Part shown: one piece after another, positions 9,892-19,327 of the stretch
Position numbering within the stretch: position 1 is the stretch's first letter
Layout of the letters: every line of letters starts with the position of its first letter
NCBI RefSeq assembly: GCF_021532615.1
Contig: NZ_JAKGAQ010000001.1
Coordinates: forward strand, 806,001 to 870,000
Origin: Octadecabacter dasysiphoniae
GTDB taxonomy: Bacteria > Pseudomonadota > Alphaproteobacteria > Rhodobacterales > Rhodobacteraceae
DNA: 64,000 nucleotides
Direction of reading: 5' to 3'
Made by a program: the position numbers and the translations under genes
The notes under the pieces: generated by a model
Seen by the model: the letters and a program-made list of their open reading frames with translations, nothing else
The model's database searches: none
Told to the model about the DNA's origin: nothing

Positions 9892-10233
9892 TTAAAGTTG
9901 TTCAACCGCGACTTTGGATGTGTAGAACGCCATATATTCGGAGATCTGTGCGACACTGTCCTTCGGGTCTTCATAAGACCACGCCGCATCGGCAAAAGTA
10001 CCGCTTTTGGCTTCCAGATTGTAGTGGGTCGCGACGCCCTTGTGCGGACAGGTTGATTGCGTTTCGGACGTGTCAAAGAACGCCATTGATATATCACCGC
10101 GTGGGAAATAGATCACCGCCGGATAATCACCTTCGCTGAGTTCAAGCGCATTGCTGCTTTCGCCCAAAACGGCACCTGCCGCGCGCACGACCCATGTACC
10201 GGATGCCGGCCGAATTTTGATATGATCTGACAT
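9892..10233 (-). CDS. DUF427 domain protein
   Basis: A 113-residue protein of the DUF427 family, small soluble beta-rich proteins of unknown biochemical role. Typical features are the opening KIRPASGTWVVRAAG, the motif YFPRGDI, and the segment TCPHKGVATHYNL with conserved Cys, His and Gly. The start was set at the MSDH methionine, because residues before it do not fit the family and the longer reading frame extends into the promoter region. It lies 96 bases after the M24 aminopeptidase on the same strand and converges with the ClC gene. Confidence 0.85.
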   Translation of the reverse strand: MSDHIKIRPASGTWVVRAAGAVLGESSNALELSEGDYPAVIYFPRGDISMAFFDTSETQSTCPHKGVATHYNLEAKSGTFADAAWSYEDPKDSVAQISEYMAFYTSKVAVEQL

Positions 10234-10329
10234 TATTTTCTTTCCCCCAAAGGCGATTTTCCAGTGATCCCCATGATCAAGGAACAGTCCAAACACTGGT
10301 TTGACACAGTGAATTATACGATTGGATGA

Positions 10330-12147
10330 CTAGAGTGGTGCACAGGCTTTGGTAAGCCAATCGAGTGCAGCGCCATCCACAAGCGGACCGATTTTTTCCA
10401 GCGTATCAGAGTGGTAGCGATCAATCCATGCACGTTCGCTGCCTGACAGCAGCGTCACATCAATTAGCTGACGATCAAAAGGAACAAACGTTAGCGTCTC
10501 AAAATCCATCATCGGTCGGTCGTCCCCCCCCGCCACGGTGTCCGCGTCTTTGACGGTGATCAGGTTTTCAATGCGGATACCAAAGGCACCTTCGCGGTAA
10601 TACCCGGGTTCGTTTGACAGGATCATGCCCACCTCAAGCGGCGTTGCAGCCTTGCGCGAAATACCCTGAGGGCCCTCGTGGACTGATAAATAAGACCCGA
10701 CGCCGTGACCCGTTCCGTGATCATAATCCTGACCCGCCAACCACAACGGATAGCGCGCCAAAGCATCTAAATCAGATCCACGCACGCCGGATGGAAACCG
10801 CACACGGCTAATGGCGGTCATCCCTTGCAGCACGCGAGTATAGCAGGATTTTTCATCCTTACCGACATCACCGACGGCAATCGTGCGGGTGATATCCGTG
10901 GTCCCGTCAAGGTATTGCCCCCCCGAATCCACCAGCAACAATTCACCCAGTTTTACAGGCCGGTTCGTGTCCTCGTTCACGCGATAATGGACGATGGCCC
11001 CGTTTGGCCCCGCACCGCTGATGGTTTCAAACGAAATATCGTGCAAGGCATTGGTGTCGCGCCGGAACCTTTCAAGTTGTGTGACCACATCAATTTCGCA
11101 CAGCCCGCCTGTCGGCGCTTCAACGTCCAGCCACGCCAAAAACCGCACCATGGCCGCGCCGTCCCGCAAATGGGCCGCGCGGCTGCCTTCAATCTCAACC
11201 GAATTCTTGCGGGCTTTGGGGAGGATGCAGGGGTCCTCGGCCTCGGCAATCGTAAATGTCGGATCTTGTGCCGCGCGGGTTTCAAGCATGGACAAGACCG
11301 CCCGCGGTGTCGTGGCGGGATCAATTTGTAACGCGCTGTCGGCCATCCTGGAAAGAAGCACATCAAGGTCATCAAAGCTGTGCACATCAACCTGATCCCC
11401 GAAATGGGCACGCACCTGATCATCAATTGGTGCGTCGGTCAAAAGCTGTACGCGCCCCGTGTCATCCAGAATGGCAAAGGCATGCACGACCGGATTGCGC
11501 GGAATATCTGTGCCGCGAATATTCAACAGCCAACAGATTGAATCTGGCAGGGCAATGAACGCACGATTTATCCCGTTCTTTTTCAAATCAGCGCCAAGTC
11601 GGCTGCACTTGTCCAAAAATCTTTCGCCTGCCACCGTGTCGGGATGCACACGGATTGGGTTTTTCGGCGGGGCAGGACGATCCTCCCAGATTATGTCCAC
11701 CAGATTTTCAATCGGCCGCAATTCTATGAGCGACCCTTCAAGCGATTTGGTCAGTTCCCGAATTTGCGCCACCGTGTGGAGCCACGGATCATAACCGACA
11801 ACGCTGCGTTCGGATAGGTGGTCCCGCACCCAATCGCCCAGCTGGACCTCTGGCCAGTGAACCGGCGTGAACACCTCGGCAATTTGGCTTTGGACCTGCA
11901 CACGGTAACGCCCGTCGATAAATACGCCTGCAATGTCGGGTAGAATACAGGCGAACCCGGCTGAACCAGTGAACCCCGTCAGCCATGCCAATCGATCATC
12001 GCTTGGGGCGACATATTCCCCCTGAAACCGATCTGCACGTGGCACGATAAAACCATCAACAGCGCCCCTTTGCATTTCTACACGCAATGCGGCTAATCGT
12101 GCTGGCCCCGTTTCCGGTGATGACGTCACTTCAAAGGTTTGAAACAT
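10330..12147 (-). CDS. Xaa-Pro aminopeptidase, M24B family
   Basis: A 605-residue metallopeptidase that removes an N-terminal residue preceding proline. The length and architecture match three-domain aminopeptidase P: two creatinase-like N-terminal domains, then a pita-bread catalytic domain. Metal ligands are visible as the two aspartates in VDSGGQYLDGTTDITRT, the histidine in HGTGHGVGSYLSVHEGP, and the glutamates in NEPGYY and IRIENL. No signal peptide is seen, so it is cytoplasmic. It follows cobT on the same strand after 60 bases and may be read in the same direction without a functional connection. Confidence 0.93.
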   Translation of the reverse strand: MFQTFEVTSSPETGPARLAALRVEMQRGAVDGFIVPRADRFQGEYVAPSDDRLAWLTGFTGSAGFACILPDIAGVFIDGRYRVQVQSQIAEVFTPVHWPEVQLGDWVRDHLSERSVVGYDPWLHTVAQIRELTKSLEGSLIELRPIENLVDIIWEDRPAPPKNPIRVHPDTVAGERFLDKCSRLGADLKKNGINRAFIALPDSICWLLNIRGTDIPRNPVVHAFAILDDTGRVQLLTDAPIDDQVRAHFGDQVDVHSFDDLDVLLSRMADSALQIDPATTPRAVLSMLETRAAQDPTFTIAEAEDPCILPKARKNSVEIEGSRAAHLRDGAAMVRFLAWLDVEAPTGGLCEIDVVTQLERFRRDTNALHDISFETISGAGPNGAIVHYRVNEDTNRPVKLGELLLVDSGGQYLDGTTDITRTIAVGDVGKDEKSCYTRVLQGMTAISRVRFPSGVRGSDLDALARYPLWLAGQDYDHGTGHGVGSYLSVHEGPQGISRKAATPLEVGMILSNEPGYYREGAFGIRIENLITVKDADTVAGGDDRPMMDFETLTFVPFDRQLIDVTLLSGSERAWIDRYHSDTLEKIGPLVDGAALDWLTKACAPL

Positions 12148-12207
12148 GCGCGTCCTCGTTTCTTTGGTTCTTAAATATCCGCTCTTAGGGGGCCGCAGTG
12201 ACTAATA

Positions 12208-14082
12208 TCAGCCAGCTTTGCGCATCCCCAAAACCCGCGCCCGTTTGCGTGGATCGGAATCAAACAGCGATGCCAATTGCTCCGTCATGGCACCGGCCAA
12301 TTGTTCCACATCCGTAATCGTCACGGCCTTGTCGTAATAGCGCGTCACGTCGTGGCCGATACCAATGGCGATCAATTCAACGGCTTTGCGTTTTTCGACC
12401 ATGGCGATCACGTCGCGCAAGTGCTTTTCAAGATAGTTGGCGGGATTCACCGACAACGTGGAATCGTCCACAGGCGCGCCATCTGAGATTACCATCAGAA
12501 CTTTACGCGCTTCGGGGCGGGCGGCCATGCGGCGGTGCGCCCATTCCAGCGCCTCGCCGTCGATATTTTCCTTGAGAAGGCCTTCTTTCATCATCAGCCC
12601 AAGGTTGTCGCGGCTGCGGCGCCACGGCGCGTCGGCGCGTTTGTAAATGATGTGGCGTAGATCATTCAGGCGGCCTGGCTGTTGCGGGCGGCCCTCGGCC
12701 AACCAGCCTTCGCGCGACAGCCCACCTTTCCAGGCTTTCGTCGTAAAGCCCAGAATTTCAACCTTCACGGAACAGCGTTCCAAGGTGCGGGCCAGCACGT
12801 CAGCACAGATCGCGGCAATCGAAATCGGGCGTCCGCGCATAGAACCGGAGTTGTCCAGCAGCAGCGTCACGCAGGTGTCGCGAAATTCGGTGTCTTGCTC
12901 TACCTTGAAACTCAGCGGGGTTGTCGGGTTTGCGACAACGCGCGCCAAGCGGCCTGCATCCAAAATACCTTCTTCCTGATCAAACGACCAAGACCGGTTT
13001 TGTTGCGCCTGAAGGCGGCGCTGCAATTTGTTCGCCAGTCGCGACACAGCGCCTTTAAGTGGTTCAAGCTGCTGATCCAGATAGGCGCGCAGGCGTTCAA
13101 GTTCGGCCGGTTCGGCCAAATCTTCGGCGCCAATTTCTTCGTCATGGTCTGTTGTATAAACGATGTAATTCGGGTCCGCGTCTGAAACAGGCTGGGGGGC
13201 GGGGGGCTCCATCGGGGCCTCACCCTCGGGCATGTCGGCTTCTTCGGCCATCTCGGATTCCGCGGAATCGTCCATGCTGACCTGTGCTTCGGCGGCGTCT
13301 TGCTGTTCCTCTTGGGACTGCTCGGGCGTGCCTTCGGTTTCGTCCTCATCGCCGTCGTCTTGGCCCGTGGATTCCGGTTCGTTCTCTTCCTCGTCGCCCG
13401 CGTTCGCCTCTTCGTCCTGATCGCCCATGTCGTCAGGATCGTCGCCCAACTGGTCGCCGTAGCCCATATCCTGAATGATCTGGCGGGCGAATTTGGCGAA
13501 CGCCGCTTGATCCTCAAGCGTGTCTTGCAGGTTTTCGAGCGTGCCGCCGCAATTGTCCTCAATAAACCCGCGCCACAGATCCATCACGTTCGCCGCCCCG
13601 CGCGGCATATCGCGCCCGGTGGCAAGGTGACGGATCAGGTATCCAGCAGCGGTGGCCAGCGGGGCCTCACTCGCTTCGCGAACTTGATCATAGCCCTTGC
13701 GGATCGCCTCATTGCCGATCTTGGCGTCGATATTGCCCGCGGTTCCCGGCATATGGCGCGCGCCCACAGCCTCAACCCGCGCGTTTTCCATAGCGGTATA
13801 AAGGTCCTGCGCCATTTGGCCTTGCGGCATATATTTAGCGGACACTTTGGCATCGTGATACTTGTGACGCAGCGCAAAGGCATCGGCCGTGCCGCGTGCG
13901 ATCAATACTTCTTCGCGGGTCATGCGGCGTGACACCTGCGGCAGGCGCACCGTTTCCGCAGTCGCACCGGGGGGGTCCACGGTGAACGTCACCGACAATT
14001 CAGGATCATCCGCCATGACCTTCGTGGCCTCGGCTAGAGCCTTTTTGAACGGATCAGCAGGGTTGTCGGTTGGTTTGTTCAT
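12208..14082 (-). CDS. cobT: Cobaltochelatase subunit CobT
   Basis: CobT is the von Willebrand A-domain subunit of the aerobic cobaltochelatase (CobNST) that inserts cobalt into hydrogenobyrinic acid a,c-diamide during B12 synthesis. The 624-residue protein has an N-terminal CobT domain to about residue 210, then a strongly acidic stretch (213-300, mostly Asp and Glu). The C-terminal VWA domain carries the metal-binding motif DNSGSM at residues 410-415. It lies downstream of cobS on the same strand, with a small membrane ORF between them. CobN is not in the window. The acidic linker is a normal feature of this subunit. Confidence 0.95.
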   Translation of the reverse strand: MNKPTDNPADPFKKALAEATKVMADDPELSVTFTVDPPGATAETVRLPQVSRRMTREEVLIARGTADAFALRHKYHDAKVSAKYMPQGQMAQDLYTAMENARVEAVGARHMPGTAGNIDAKIGNEAIRKGYDQVREASEAPLATAAGYLIRHLATGRDMPRGAANVMDLWRGFIEDNCGGTLENLQDTLEDQAAFAKFARQIIQDMGYGDQLGDDPDDMGDQDEEANAGDEEENEPESTGQDDGDEDETEGTPEQSQEEQQDAAEAQVSMDDSAESEMAEEADMPEGEAPMEPPAPQPVSDADPNYIVYTTDHDEEIGAEDLAEPAELERLRAYLDQQLEPLKGAVSRLANKLQRRLQAQQNRSWSFDQEEGILDAGRLARVVANPTTPLSFKVEQDTEFRDTCVTLLLDNSGSMRGRPISIAAICADVLARTLERCSVKVEILGFTTKAWKGGLSREGWLAEGRPQQPGRLNDLRHIIYKRADAPWRRSRDNLGLMMKEGLLKENIDGEALEWAHRRMAARPEARKVLMVISDGAPVDDSTLSVNPANYLEKHLRDVIAMVEKRKAVELIAIGIGHDVTRYYDKAVTITDVEQLAGAMTEQLASLFDSDPRKRARVLGMRKAG

Positions 14083-14101
14083 TTCTGGTGGTCCAAGATG
14101 T

Positions 14102-14461
14102 TCATCTCATTTCCATTTCGAACCCAAGTTCAATAGCTCGGTCTGGGCTAACCATCCATGTCTCGGGATTATCGGCACGTGGGTGCAATTTGCAAGTGAT
14201 TGGGTTGCTGCATAGCATACTCGCTAGCGGCACAATAAAAGCGAAGAAAAACACGCAAATCAATAAAATTGCTCCGCCCCACGACCAAACCCCTTTCGGC
14301 CATTCATCGTTCGCGCTGAAGTACAAATTCCACCATTTGAGTAAGAAAAATAGGAAGGCAGCGCAAACCCAAGACAAAAGAAACGCTGGGAACCCTGTCG
14401 TGAAAATCGTTCCAGATTTGCCGCTTATCGTAATCCAAACGCCATCAAAAAAAAATTCCAA
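14102..14461 (-). CDS. Orphan small membrane protein between cobS and cobT
   Basis: The reading frame encodes 119 residues with two clear hydrophobic segments (about residues 20-42 and 62-84) and a charged C-terminal tail. It matches no family that I recognise. The only upstream start is a TTG with a weak ribosome binding site, and codons 3-5 are TTT repeated, a run of nine T residues (14447-14455). The region is visibly richer in A and T than cobS and cobT. It is co-directional with both, 19 bases before cobT and 34 bases after cobS. It may be a recently acquired gene, a decayed one, or fortuitous, but the intact frame and two membrane helices favour a gene. Confidence 0.5.
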   Translation of the reverse strand: MEFFFDGVWITISGKSGTIFTTGFPAFLLSWVCAAFLFFLLKWWNLYFSANDEWPKGVWSWGGAILLICVFFFAFIVPLASMLCSNPITCKLHPRADNPETWMVSPDRAIELGFEMEMR

Positions 14462-14495
14462 TTAGCTTACCAATCTAAAATGCGTCGGGACTTAA

Positions 14496-15485
14496 CTATC
14501 CCAAGCTCAAGCTCGCTGCACTTTCCGGCAGTTCCTCATCAAAACACCGCTGGTAGAACTCGGCCACGGTTTGGCGTTCAAGCTCGTCACATTTATTGAG
14601 GAAACTCAGGCGGAAGGCGTAGCCGACGTCTTGGAAAATTCGCGCGTTTTCGGCCCATGCGATGACGGTGCGCGGGGACATGACGGTCGACAGATCGCCG
14701 TTCATGAACGCGGTGCGGGTCAGGTCGGCGACGGTCACCATCTGGCTGACGGTCTTGCGACCATGTTCTGTGTTAAACGTCGGCGCCTTGGACAACACGA
14801 TCTGCGTTTCCGCGTCATGGCTCAGGTAGTTCAACGTCGCAACCAAGGACCAGCGGTCCATCTGCGCTTGGTTGATCTGCTGGGTGCCGTGATACAGGCC
14901 CGTCGTGTCGCCAAGACCAACAGTGTTGGCCGTCGCGAACAGGCGGAAATTCGGGTTCGGTTCGATGATCGTGTTCTGATCCATCAATGTCAGCTTACCG
15001 TCGGTTTCCAGTACGCGCTGGATCACGAACATCACGTCGGCACGGCCAGCGTCGTATTCATCAAACACGATGGCGACAGGGTTGCGCAGGGCCCACGGAA
15101 GGATACCCTCGTGGAATTCTGTCACCTGTACACCGTCACGCAGTTTGATGGCGTCTTTACCGATCAGATCGATCCGGGAGATGTGAGAATCAAGGTTCAC
15201 ACGCACGGTCGGCCAGTTCAGACGCGCACCGACCTGTTCGATGTGCGTTGATTTACCTGTGCCGTGATAGCCTTGCACCATCACGCGGCGGTTGTAGCCA
15301 AAACCAGCCAAAATCGCCATCGTTGTGTCAGGATCGAACTTATAGGTCGGGTCGATTTCAGGCACACGATCGGACGTACCCGGTGCGAACCCTTTGACCT
15401 TCATGTCAGTGTCGATGCCAAACACGTCGCGGACCGAAATCTCTTCGGTTGGTTTCATCATCGGGTCAAGATTTCCGTCGGCCAT
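14496..15485 (-). CDS. cobS: Cobaltochelatase subunit CobS
   Basis: CobS is the AAA+ ATPase subunit of the aerobic cobaltochelatase and forms a ring complex with CobT that drives cobalt insertion by CobN. The 329-residue protein has Walker A GYHGTGKS at residues 72-79, Walker B in [10 protein letters not shown], and the sensor-type segment [10 protein letters not shown]. Length fits the family. It is first in the likely cobS-ORF-cobT unit and is divergent from the sigma factor gene with 158 bases between them. Confidence 0.96.
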   Translation of the reverse strand: MADGNLDPMMKPTEEISVRDVFGIDTDMKVKGFAPGTSDRVPEIDPTYKFDPDTTMAILAGFGYNRRVMVQGYHGTGKSTHIEQVGARLNWPTVRVNLDSHISRIDLIGKDAIKLRDGVQVTEFHEGILPWALRNPVAIVFDEYDAGRADVMFVIQRVLETDGKLTLMDQNTIIEPNPNFRLFATANTVGLGDTTGLYHGTQQINQAQMDRWSLVATLNYLSHDAETQIVLSKAPTFNTEHGRKTVSQMVTVADLTRTAFMNGDLSTVMSPRTVIAWAENARIFQDVGYAFRLSFLNKCDELERQTVAEFYQRCFDEELPESAASLSLG

Positions 15486-15643
15486 ATGCGTGGGTGCCTT
15501 TGCGTTGATTTTTCAAGTTACAAGCTGTGCTTTGGATGCAATATAACGCGGGCCTTCGCAAGGGGAAGCCGGGGCCTTGGCGATGCTTGTGTTCAATCGG
15601 TGGAATGGTCATTGTTACATGCAGGCGAGGGGCAATTCCGGTA

Positions 15644-16186
15644 ATGACGACACGCGAAGACATCGAAGACATGATCCAGCGGGTGGCGCTGCATGATCGC
15701 GCTGCGTTCGAAGCCCTTTATTCTGCGACTTCTGCGAAACTTTTTGGGATTATCCTGCGTGTCTTAAAAGACCGCGCCGCATCAGAGGATGTCTTGCAGG
15801 AGGTTTATTTGCGGTTGTGGCAGGGCGGCGCTGAAACATTTTCAAGCGGCAAGGCCAGCCCGATCAGTTGGCTTGCGACGATTGCGCGCAACCGTGCGAT
15901 TGACAGATTGCGCCGCATCAAACCGAGCCGCCAGCTAGACGACGTGCCGGAGATGGTTGAACCCGGACCGGGACCAGAGGCATCGGCGGTGGCCAGTTCT
16001 GAACGGGCGCGCATTGATGCCTGTCTGGACGAACTGAACCCCAATAGGGCCGCTGCCGTGCGCGGTGCCTATCTGGATGGTGACACATATGCCGATCTTG
16101 CGGGGCGTTTCGATGTGCCGCTGAACACCATGAGAACCTGGCTGCGCCGCAGCCTGATGAGCCTGAAAGACTGCATGACCCGATGA
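15644..16186 (+). CDS. ECF-type RNA polymerase sigma factor
   Basis: A 180-residue group IV sigma factor that redirects RNA polymerase to a stress regulon. The sigma region 2 segment RAAFEALYSATSAKLFGII and the core-binding DRAASEDVLQEVYLRLW are clear. A region 4 helix-turn-helix is seen in DTYADLAGRFDVPLNTMRTW. The ATG at 15644 was chosen because the preceding in-frame codons do not fit the family and a purine-rich GAGGGG lies about 11 bases upstream. The next gene overlaps its stop by four bases and encodes its probable anti-sigma factor. The pair may be autoregulated, but no promoter was assigned. Confidence 0.92.
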   Translation: MTTREDIEDMIQRVALHDRAAFEALYSATSAKLFGIILRVLKDRAASEDVLQEVYLRLWQGGAETFSSGKASPISWLATIARNRAIDRLRRIKPSRQLDDVPEMVEPGPGPEASAVASSERARIDACLDELNPNRAAAVRGAYLDGDTYADLAGRFDVPLNTMRTWLRRSLMSLKDCMTR

Positions 16187-16884
16187 GCGATGACATGGAC
16201 ATTCCAGAGGACGACTTTTCGCGCGACGATATGCTCGCCGCGGAGTTGAGCCTTGGGCTGTTGTCGGGTGAAGATTTGGTTCAGGCCGAACGCCGCGCGC
16301 GGATTGACCGTGTCTTTGGTGATTTGGTCGAAGATTGGGACATGCGATTTGCCCAGATGAGCGATGATATTGCCCCAGTGACGCCGCCAAAGGGCCTTTT
16401 GCGCAAAATTACCAATGAAGCCTATCCCGACAGTCCCAAACGTCTGTGGCAACAGCTGGGTATTTTGCCCGCGTTTCTGGGGGCGGGGGCCGCTGCCCTT
16501 GTTTTGTTTGCCACGCTTCAGATCGGCATTCTGATGCAAGCCAATGCACCCACCTTTGAGGCACAGATCGCAGCAGAAGACGAAAGCATCATCGTCGCCG
16601 CAGCCTTTGTTGAGGATAGCGGTGTCTTGTCGGTTGAATGGCGCGTTGGGGACCGCGTTGAAGGGCGCGACGTCGAACTTTGGCTGATCGCCGACGGGAA
16701 TGCACCTGTATCGCTGGGCGTGTTGAACAAAGGCACCAAATTCACCGAATTTGCGATTTCGCAGGACATGCGCCGATTGCTTGCAGGGGGCGTGATGGCT
16801 GTGTCCGATGAACCACTGGGCGGATCGCCAACAGGTGCGCCGACGGGAACGATCCTTGCGGTGGGTCAGATAACAGCTGGTTAA
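16183..16884 (+). CDS. RskA-like transmembrane anti-sigma factor
   Basis: A 233-residue protein with a cytoplasmic N-terminal zone, one transmembrane helix at about residues 93-118, and a periplasmic C-terminal domain of about 115 residues. This is the layout of RskA-type anti-sigma factors that hold an ECF sigma factor at the membrane until a periplasmic signal arrives. The C-terminal region resembles the RskA domain (segment VEWRVGDRVEGRDVELWLI). The start overlaps the sigma factor stop (ATGA), which indicates translational coupling. No zinc-binding HxxxCxxC motif of the ZAS type is visible, so redox sensing through that motif is unlikely. Confidence 0.82.
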   Translation: MSDDMDIPEDDFSRDDMLAAELSLGLLSGEDLVQAERRARIDRVFGDLVEDWDMRFAQMSDDIAPVTPPKGLLRKITNEAYPDSPKRLWQQLGILPAFLGAGAAALVLFATLQIGILMQANAPTFEAQIAAEDESIIVAAAFVEDSGVLSVEWRVGDRVEGRDVELWLIADGNAPVSLGVLNKGTKFTEFAISQDMRRLLAGGVMAVSDEPLGGSPTGAPTGTILAVGQITAG

Positions 16885-16994
16885 GCGGCCTCACGACAGG
16901 TCGCAGTTTGGTCACAACTGCGTGCATCCTGTGAATATGCGTCCCGTTTGGGCGGCGCCGTCCCTATACAGTGTCAAAGACTTTTCAGGAGACT

Positions 16995-17474
16995 ATGATG
17001 AACCGCCGCATTTTTTCACTGTCAGCACTCGCCGCACCATTCGCGGCCGCGTTTGGCACATCCAGCGTAACCGCCGCCGAAGGCCCGTTTGAGGTCACGC
17101 GCACGGAGGCAGAATGGCGCGCCATGCTGACCAACACGCAGTTTCGTGTGATGCGCCAAGAAGGCACAGAAAGGGCAGGGTCGTCGCCATTGGATAAGAA
17201 TTATGCAGACGGTATCTATCACTGTCGTGGCTGCGATCAGGCGCTTTATTCCTCAGACGCGAAATATGACAGCCGCACGGGTTGGCCATCGTTCTTTGAT
17301 GTGCTCCCCGATGCGATTGAAACAAAGGCCGATAACCGATTGTTCATGGCGCGCACAGAATGCCACTGTGATCGCTGCGGCAGCCACCTCGGGCATATTT
17401 TTAGCGATGGTCCTGCGCCCACTGGCCAGCGCCATTGCCTGAACGGCGTGTCTTTGGTGTTCCGCCCCGCCTAA
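16995..17474 (+). CDS. msrB: Exported peptide-methionine (R)-S-oxide reductase MsrB
   Basis: MsrB reduces the R form of methionine sulfoxide in oxidised proteins. The 159-residue product has an N-terminal signal peptide (residues 1-28) containing twin arginines in MNRRIFSLS, followed by the full MsrB fold. Zinc ligands are C77, C80, C125 and C128, and the catalytic cysteine is C148 in RHCLNGVSL. The start was chosen at the first ATG after the ribosome binding site AGGAG (16988-16992); a second ATG follows immediately. It lies 110 bases after the anti-sigma gene and may belong to its stress response. Export suggests repair of periplasmic proteins. Confidence 0.92.
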   Translation: MMNRRIFSLSALAAPFAAAFGTSSVTAAEGPFEVTRTEAEWRAMLTNTQFRVMRQEGTERAGSSPLDKNYADGIYHCRGCDQALYSSDAKYDSRTGWPSFFDVLPDAIETKADNRLFMARTECHCDRCGSHLGHIFSDGPAPTGQRHCLNGVSLVFRPA

Positions 17475-17479
17475 GCAAA

Positions 17480-17502
17480 CCCTGCACAACTGCTGTGCGG
17501 GG
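17480..17502 (+). terminator. Hairpin after msrB, possible terminator
   Basis: A 9-bp stem (CCCTGCACA with TGTGCGGGG, one T-G pair) and a five-base loop lie five bases after the msrB stop. There is no T-run behind the stem, so it may be a factor-dependent stop or a stabilising hairpin. Confidence 0.45.
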
Positions 17503-17557
17503 AAACGTGGCATGCAAGATATCCCTTCCTTCAAATAACGAGGGAAGACAGGGTCTT

Positions 17558-17983
17558 ATGCAGGATTACACACGAAACGATGTTGCCACCGCGATCTCGC
17601 TTGTTGGGACATTGACCGCGATTGCACTAGCGCTGTCGCTGGGTCCGAAAGAACTAAGTGATTTTGGGCTAAACGGGTTTTGGCTGGTGTTTATAAGTGA
17701 GCCAAGTGCTTGGATTGCTGGCAAATTATGCGGTTCGATGTTTGGTCACCAAGGTCTTGGTGGATGGGTCTTGGCCGCGATTGGCGCGCTTTTGTCGACC
17801 GTCGCTGGTGCAATGATCGCGGGCACATTCGTTTTTCCGGGTTTGGGCACGATGTTTGCACCGCTGATCCTGTTCGCTGTCGGAGTTGAGGAGCCTATGA
17901 TCTGGATTACCTGGCTTATCTGTATGACAGGGCTTCAGATTATCCTTTTGAAATCAGTAGATAATGCAGTTGACGCCGATTAA
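17558..17983 (+). CDS. Small integral membrane protein, paralogue A
   Basis: A 141-residue protein with three or four hydrophobic segments and no recognised enzyme motif. The central stretch GAMIAGTFVFPGLGTMFAP closely matches the segment GALIGGTLALPFYGTMFGP in the next gene, so the two are probably distant paralogues. The ATG at 17558 fits better than upstream starts, because the preceding residues overlap a hairpin and look non-coding. It follows msrB by 83 bases and precedes paralogue B by about 100 bases on the same strand. Function unknown. Confidence 0.7.
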   Translation: MQDYTRNDVATAISLVGTLTAIALALSLGPKELSDFGLNGFWLVFISEPSAWIAGKLCGSMFGHQGLGGWVLAAIGALLSTVAGAMIAGTFVFPGLGTMFAPLILFAVGVEEPMIWITWLICMTGLQIILLKSVDNAVDAD

Positions 17984-18085
17984 CTGTTCCTGCGTGCGAA
18001 ACAGTCCATTTCGTCATTGTGCATCCGATGCCATATGCTTGCCCCAAATGGTCGCCATACGGTCCGTCTAAACTTCGGAGGCTGT

Positions 18086-18619
18086 ATGCGCCAACCCTTG
18101 CGCAAATTCAGGAAACTAACAGAAGGCGAACGTGCACGCGCGTTGGCCTTTATTCTGGTCGGTATTTGTAGTGCCGGACTGGGGTATCTGGCTGTCCTGC
18201 ATCTTGATCGCGGCGCTTTGTTCGCCGGGTTAAGCTGGTATCAAACCTGGATTGTAGTTGCATCCGGCCTTGGCGGTCTTGTGTCGCTGTTCTTGGCGGG
18301 TGATCGCATGGGACAATCGGGTGCAGTTGGTGCGCTGCGGGGTGCCGCAGGCGCGATCTGGGTCACGTTTATCGGGGCATTGATTGGTGGCACACTTGCC
18401 CTGCCGTTTTATGGCACGATGTTTGGGCCGTTCATCGTCACGGTCACCCTGTTTGGCGCGCCTTTGCTTGCAATGTTGTGGGCGTTTAACCTGTTTGGCG
18501 TGCACATGCTGTTGGGCATCTATCAACGCGAACGAGATTCGATTTTCACCCCGTCACGCATGACATTGCCTGATCACCCCGAATCCCTGCGCCCCCGTTT
18601 TCAAGGGCGCATGGGCTAA
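18086..18619 (+). CDS. Small integral membrane protein, paralogue B
   Basis: A 177-residue protein with about four transmembrane segments and a basic N-terminus (MRQPLRKFRK). It shares the core pattern G-A-x-I-x-G-T-x-x-x-P-x-x-G-T-M-F-x-P with the preceding gene. The ATG at 18086 is preceded by CGGAG six bases upstream. The C-terminus carries a soluble, charged tail after the last helix. No known family was recognised. It converges with the J-domain gene with a one-base gap. Confidence 0.72.
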   Translation: MRQPLRKFRKLTEGERARALAFILVGICSAGLGYLAVLHLDRGALFAGLSWYQTWIVVASGLGGLVSLFLAGDRMGQSGAVGALRGAAGAIWVTFIGALIGGTLALPFYGTMFGPFIVTVTLFGAPLLAMLWAFNLFGVHMLLGIYQRERDSIFTPSRMTLPDHPESLRPRFQGRMG

Positions 18620-18620
18620 T

Positions 18621-19253
18621 TCATGTGCGGAAATGGCGGCTGGATTTGATCTGATCCCACGCCCAAACGACCTCGCCCAATTGTTCTTCTTGGGATCGGT
18701 CCCCACCATTCATGTCGGGGTGCAAAACCTTGATGAGTTTCTTGTAGGCTTTGCGTATTTCCGCCTTGGACCAGTGATCCTTGGCCTCCAGAATATCGAT
18801 GGCTTTGCGTTCCGTCGCAGGCAACTTACGGGTTGATCCGGTGATTGATTTGCCTGGGTTCTGTGTCGCGTTCTGGCCCAGCACCTGATGCGGATCATCT
18901 ACGCCAAGACGGGCCCACGCGCGTTGTTCGTCCGACTTTTTGAAGGCTGTTGTTTCACGTTCCCACACGCGATCCTTGGACTGCTGGGCGTTGATTTCGG
19001 CCTCGGTCGTGCCGTCAAAGAAATTCCAGCCCAGATTGTATTCGCGCACGTGGTCTTTGCAGAACCAGTAAAAGTCATCCAACACATCGGGATTCTTGGG
19101 CGCACGGTATTTGCCGGCTTCCTGACAACCGGGTTTTTCGCACACACGGTTTGATGTTTCGGATTCGCCCGACATGCCACGACGACCGCGCGGATTCTTC
19201 TTCTTGCTGGCCGAAACCGACATATTAAAACCGAATGGATCATCTTTGGTCAT
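18621..19253 (-). CDS. Protein with C-terminal J domain
   Basis: A 210-residue protein whose C-terminal 55 residues (about 150-206) form a J domain with the HPD motif at 178-180, which stimulates DnaK-type Hsp70 ATPase. Unlike DnaJ, the J domain is at the C-terminus. The N-terminal half has a conserved-looking region with C38, C43, C65 and H68 that could bind zinc, preceded by a basic low-complexity stretch. The start was set at MTKDDPFG, as upstream residues are not family-like. This layout is known in Rhodobacteraceae J-domain proteins of undefined client. Divergent from the BolA gene with 74 bases between. Confidence 0.85.
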   Translation of the reverse strand: MTKDDPFGFNMSVSASKKKNPRGRRGMSGESETSNRVCEKPGCQEAGKYRAPKNPDVLDDFYWFCKDHVREYNLGWNFFDGTTEAEINAQQSKDRVWERETTAFKKSDEQRAWARLGVDDPHQVLGQNATQNPGKSITGSTRKLPATERKAIDILEAKDHWSKAEIRKAYKKLIKVLHPDMNGGDRSQEEQLGEVVWAWDQIKSSRHFRT

Positions 19254-19327
19254 GGCATTACCTTTCCTGCGCGGACGATAGAGCATAGACCTTCCGTCGA
19301 GAGATTGAAGGGGCAGGAGACAAAATA

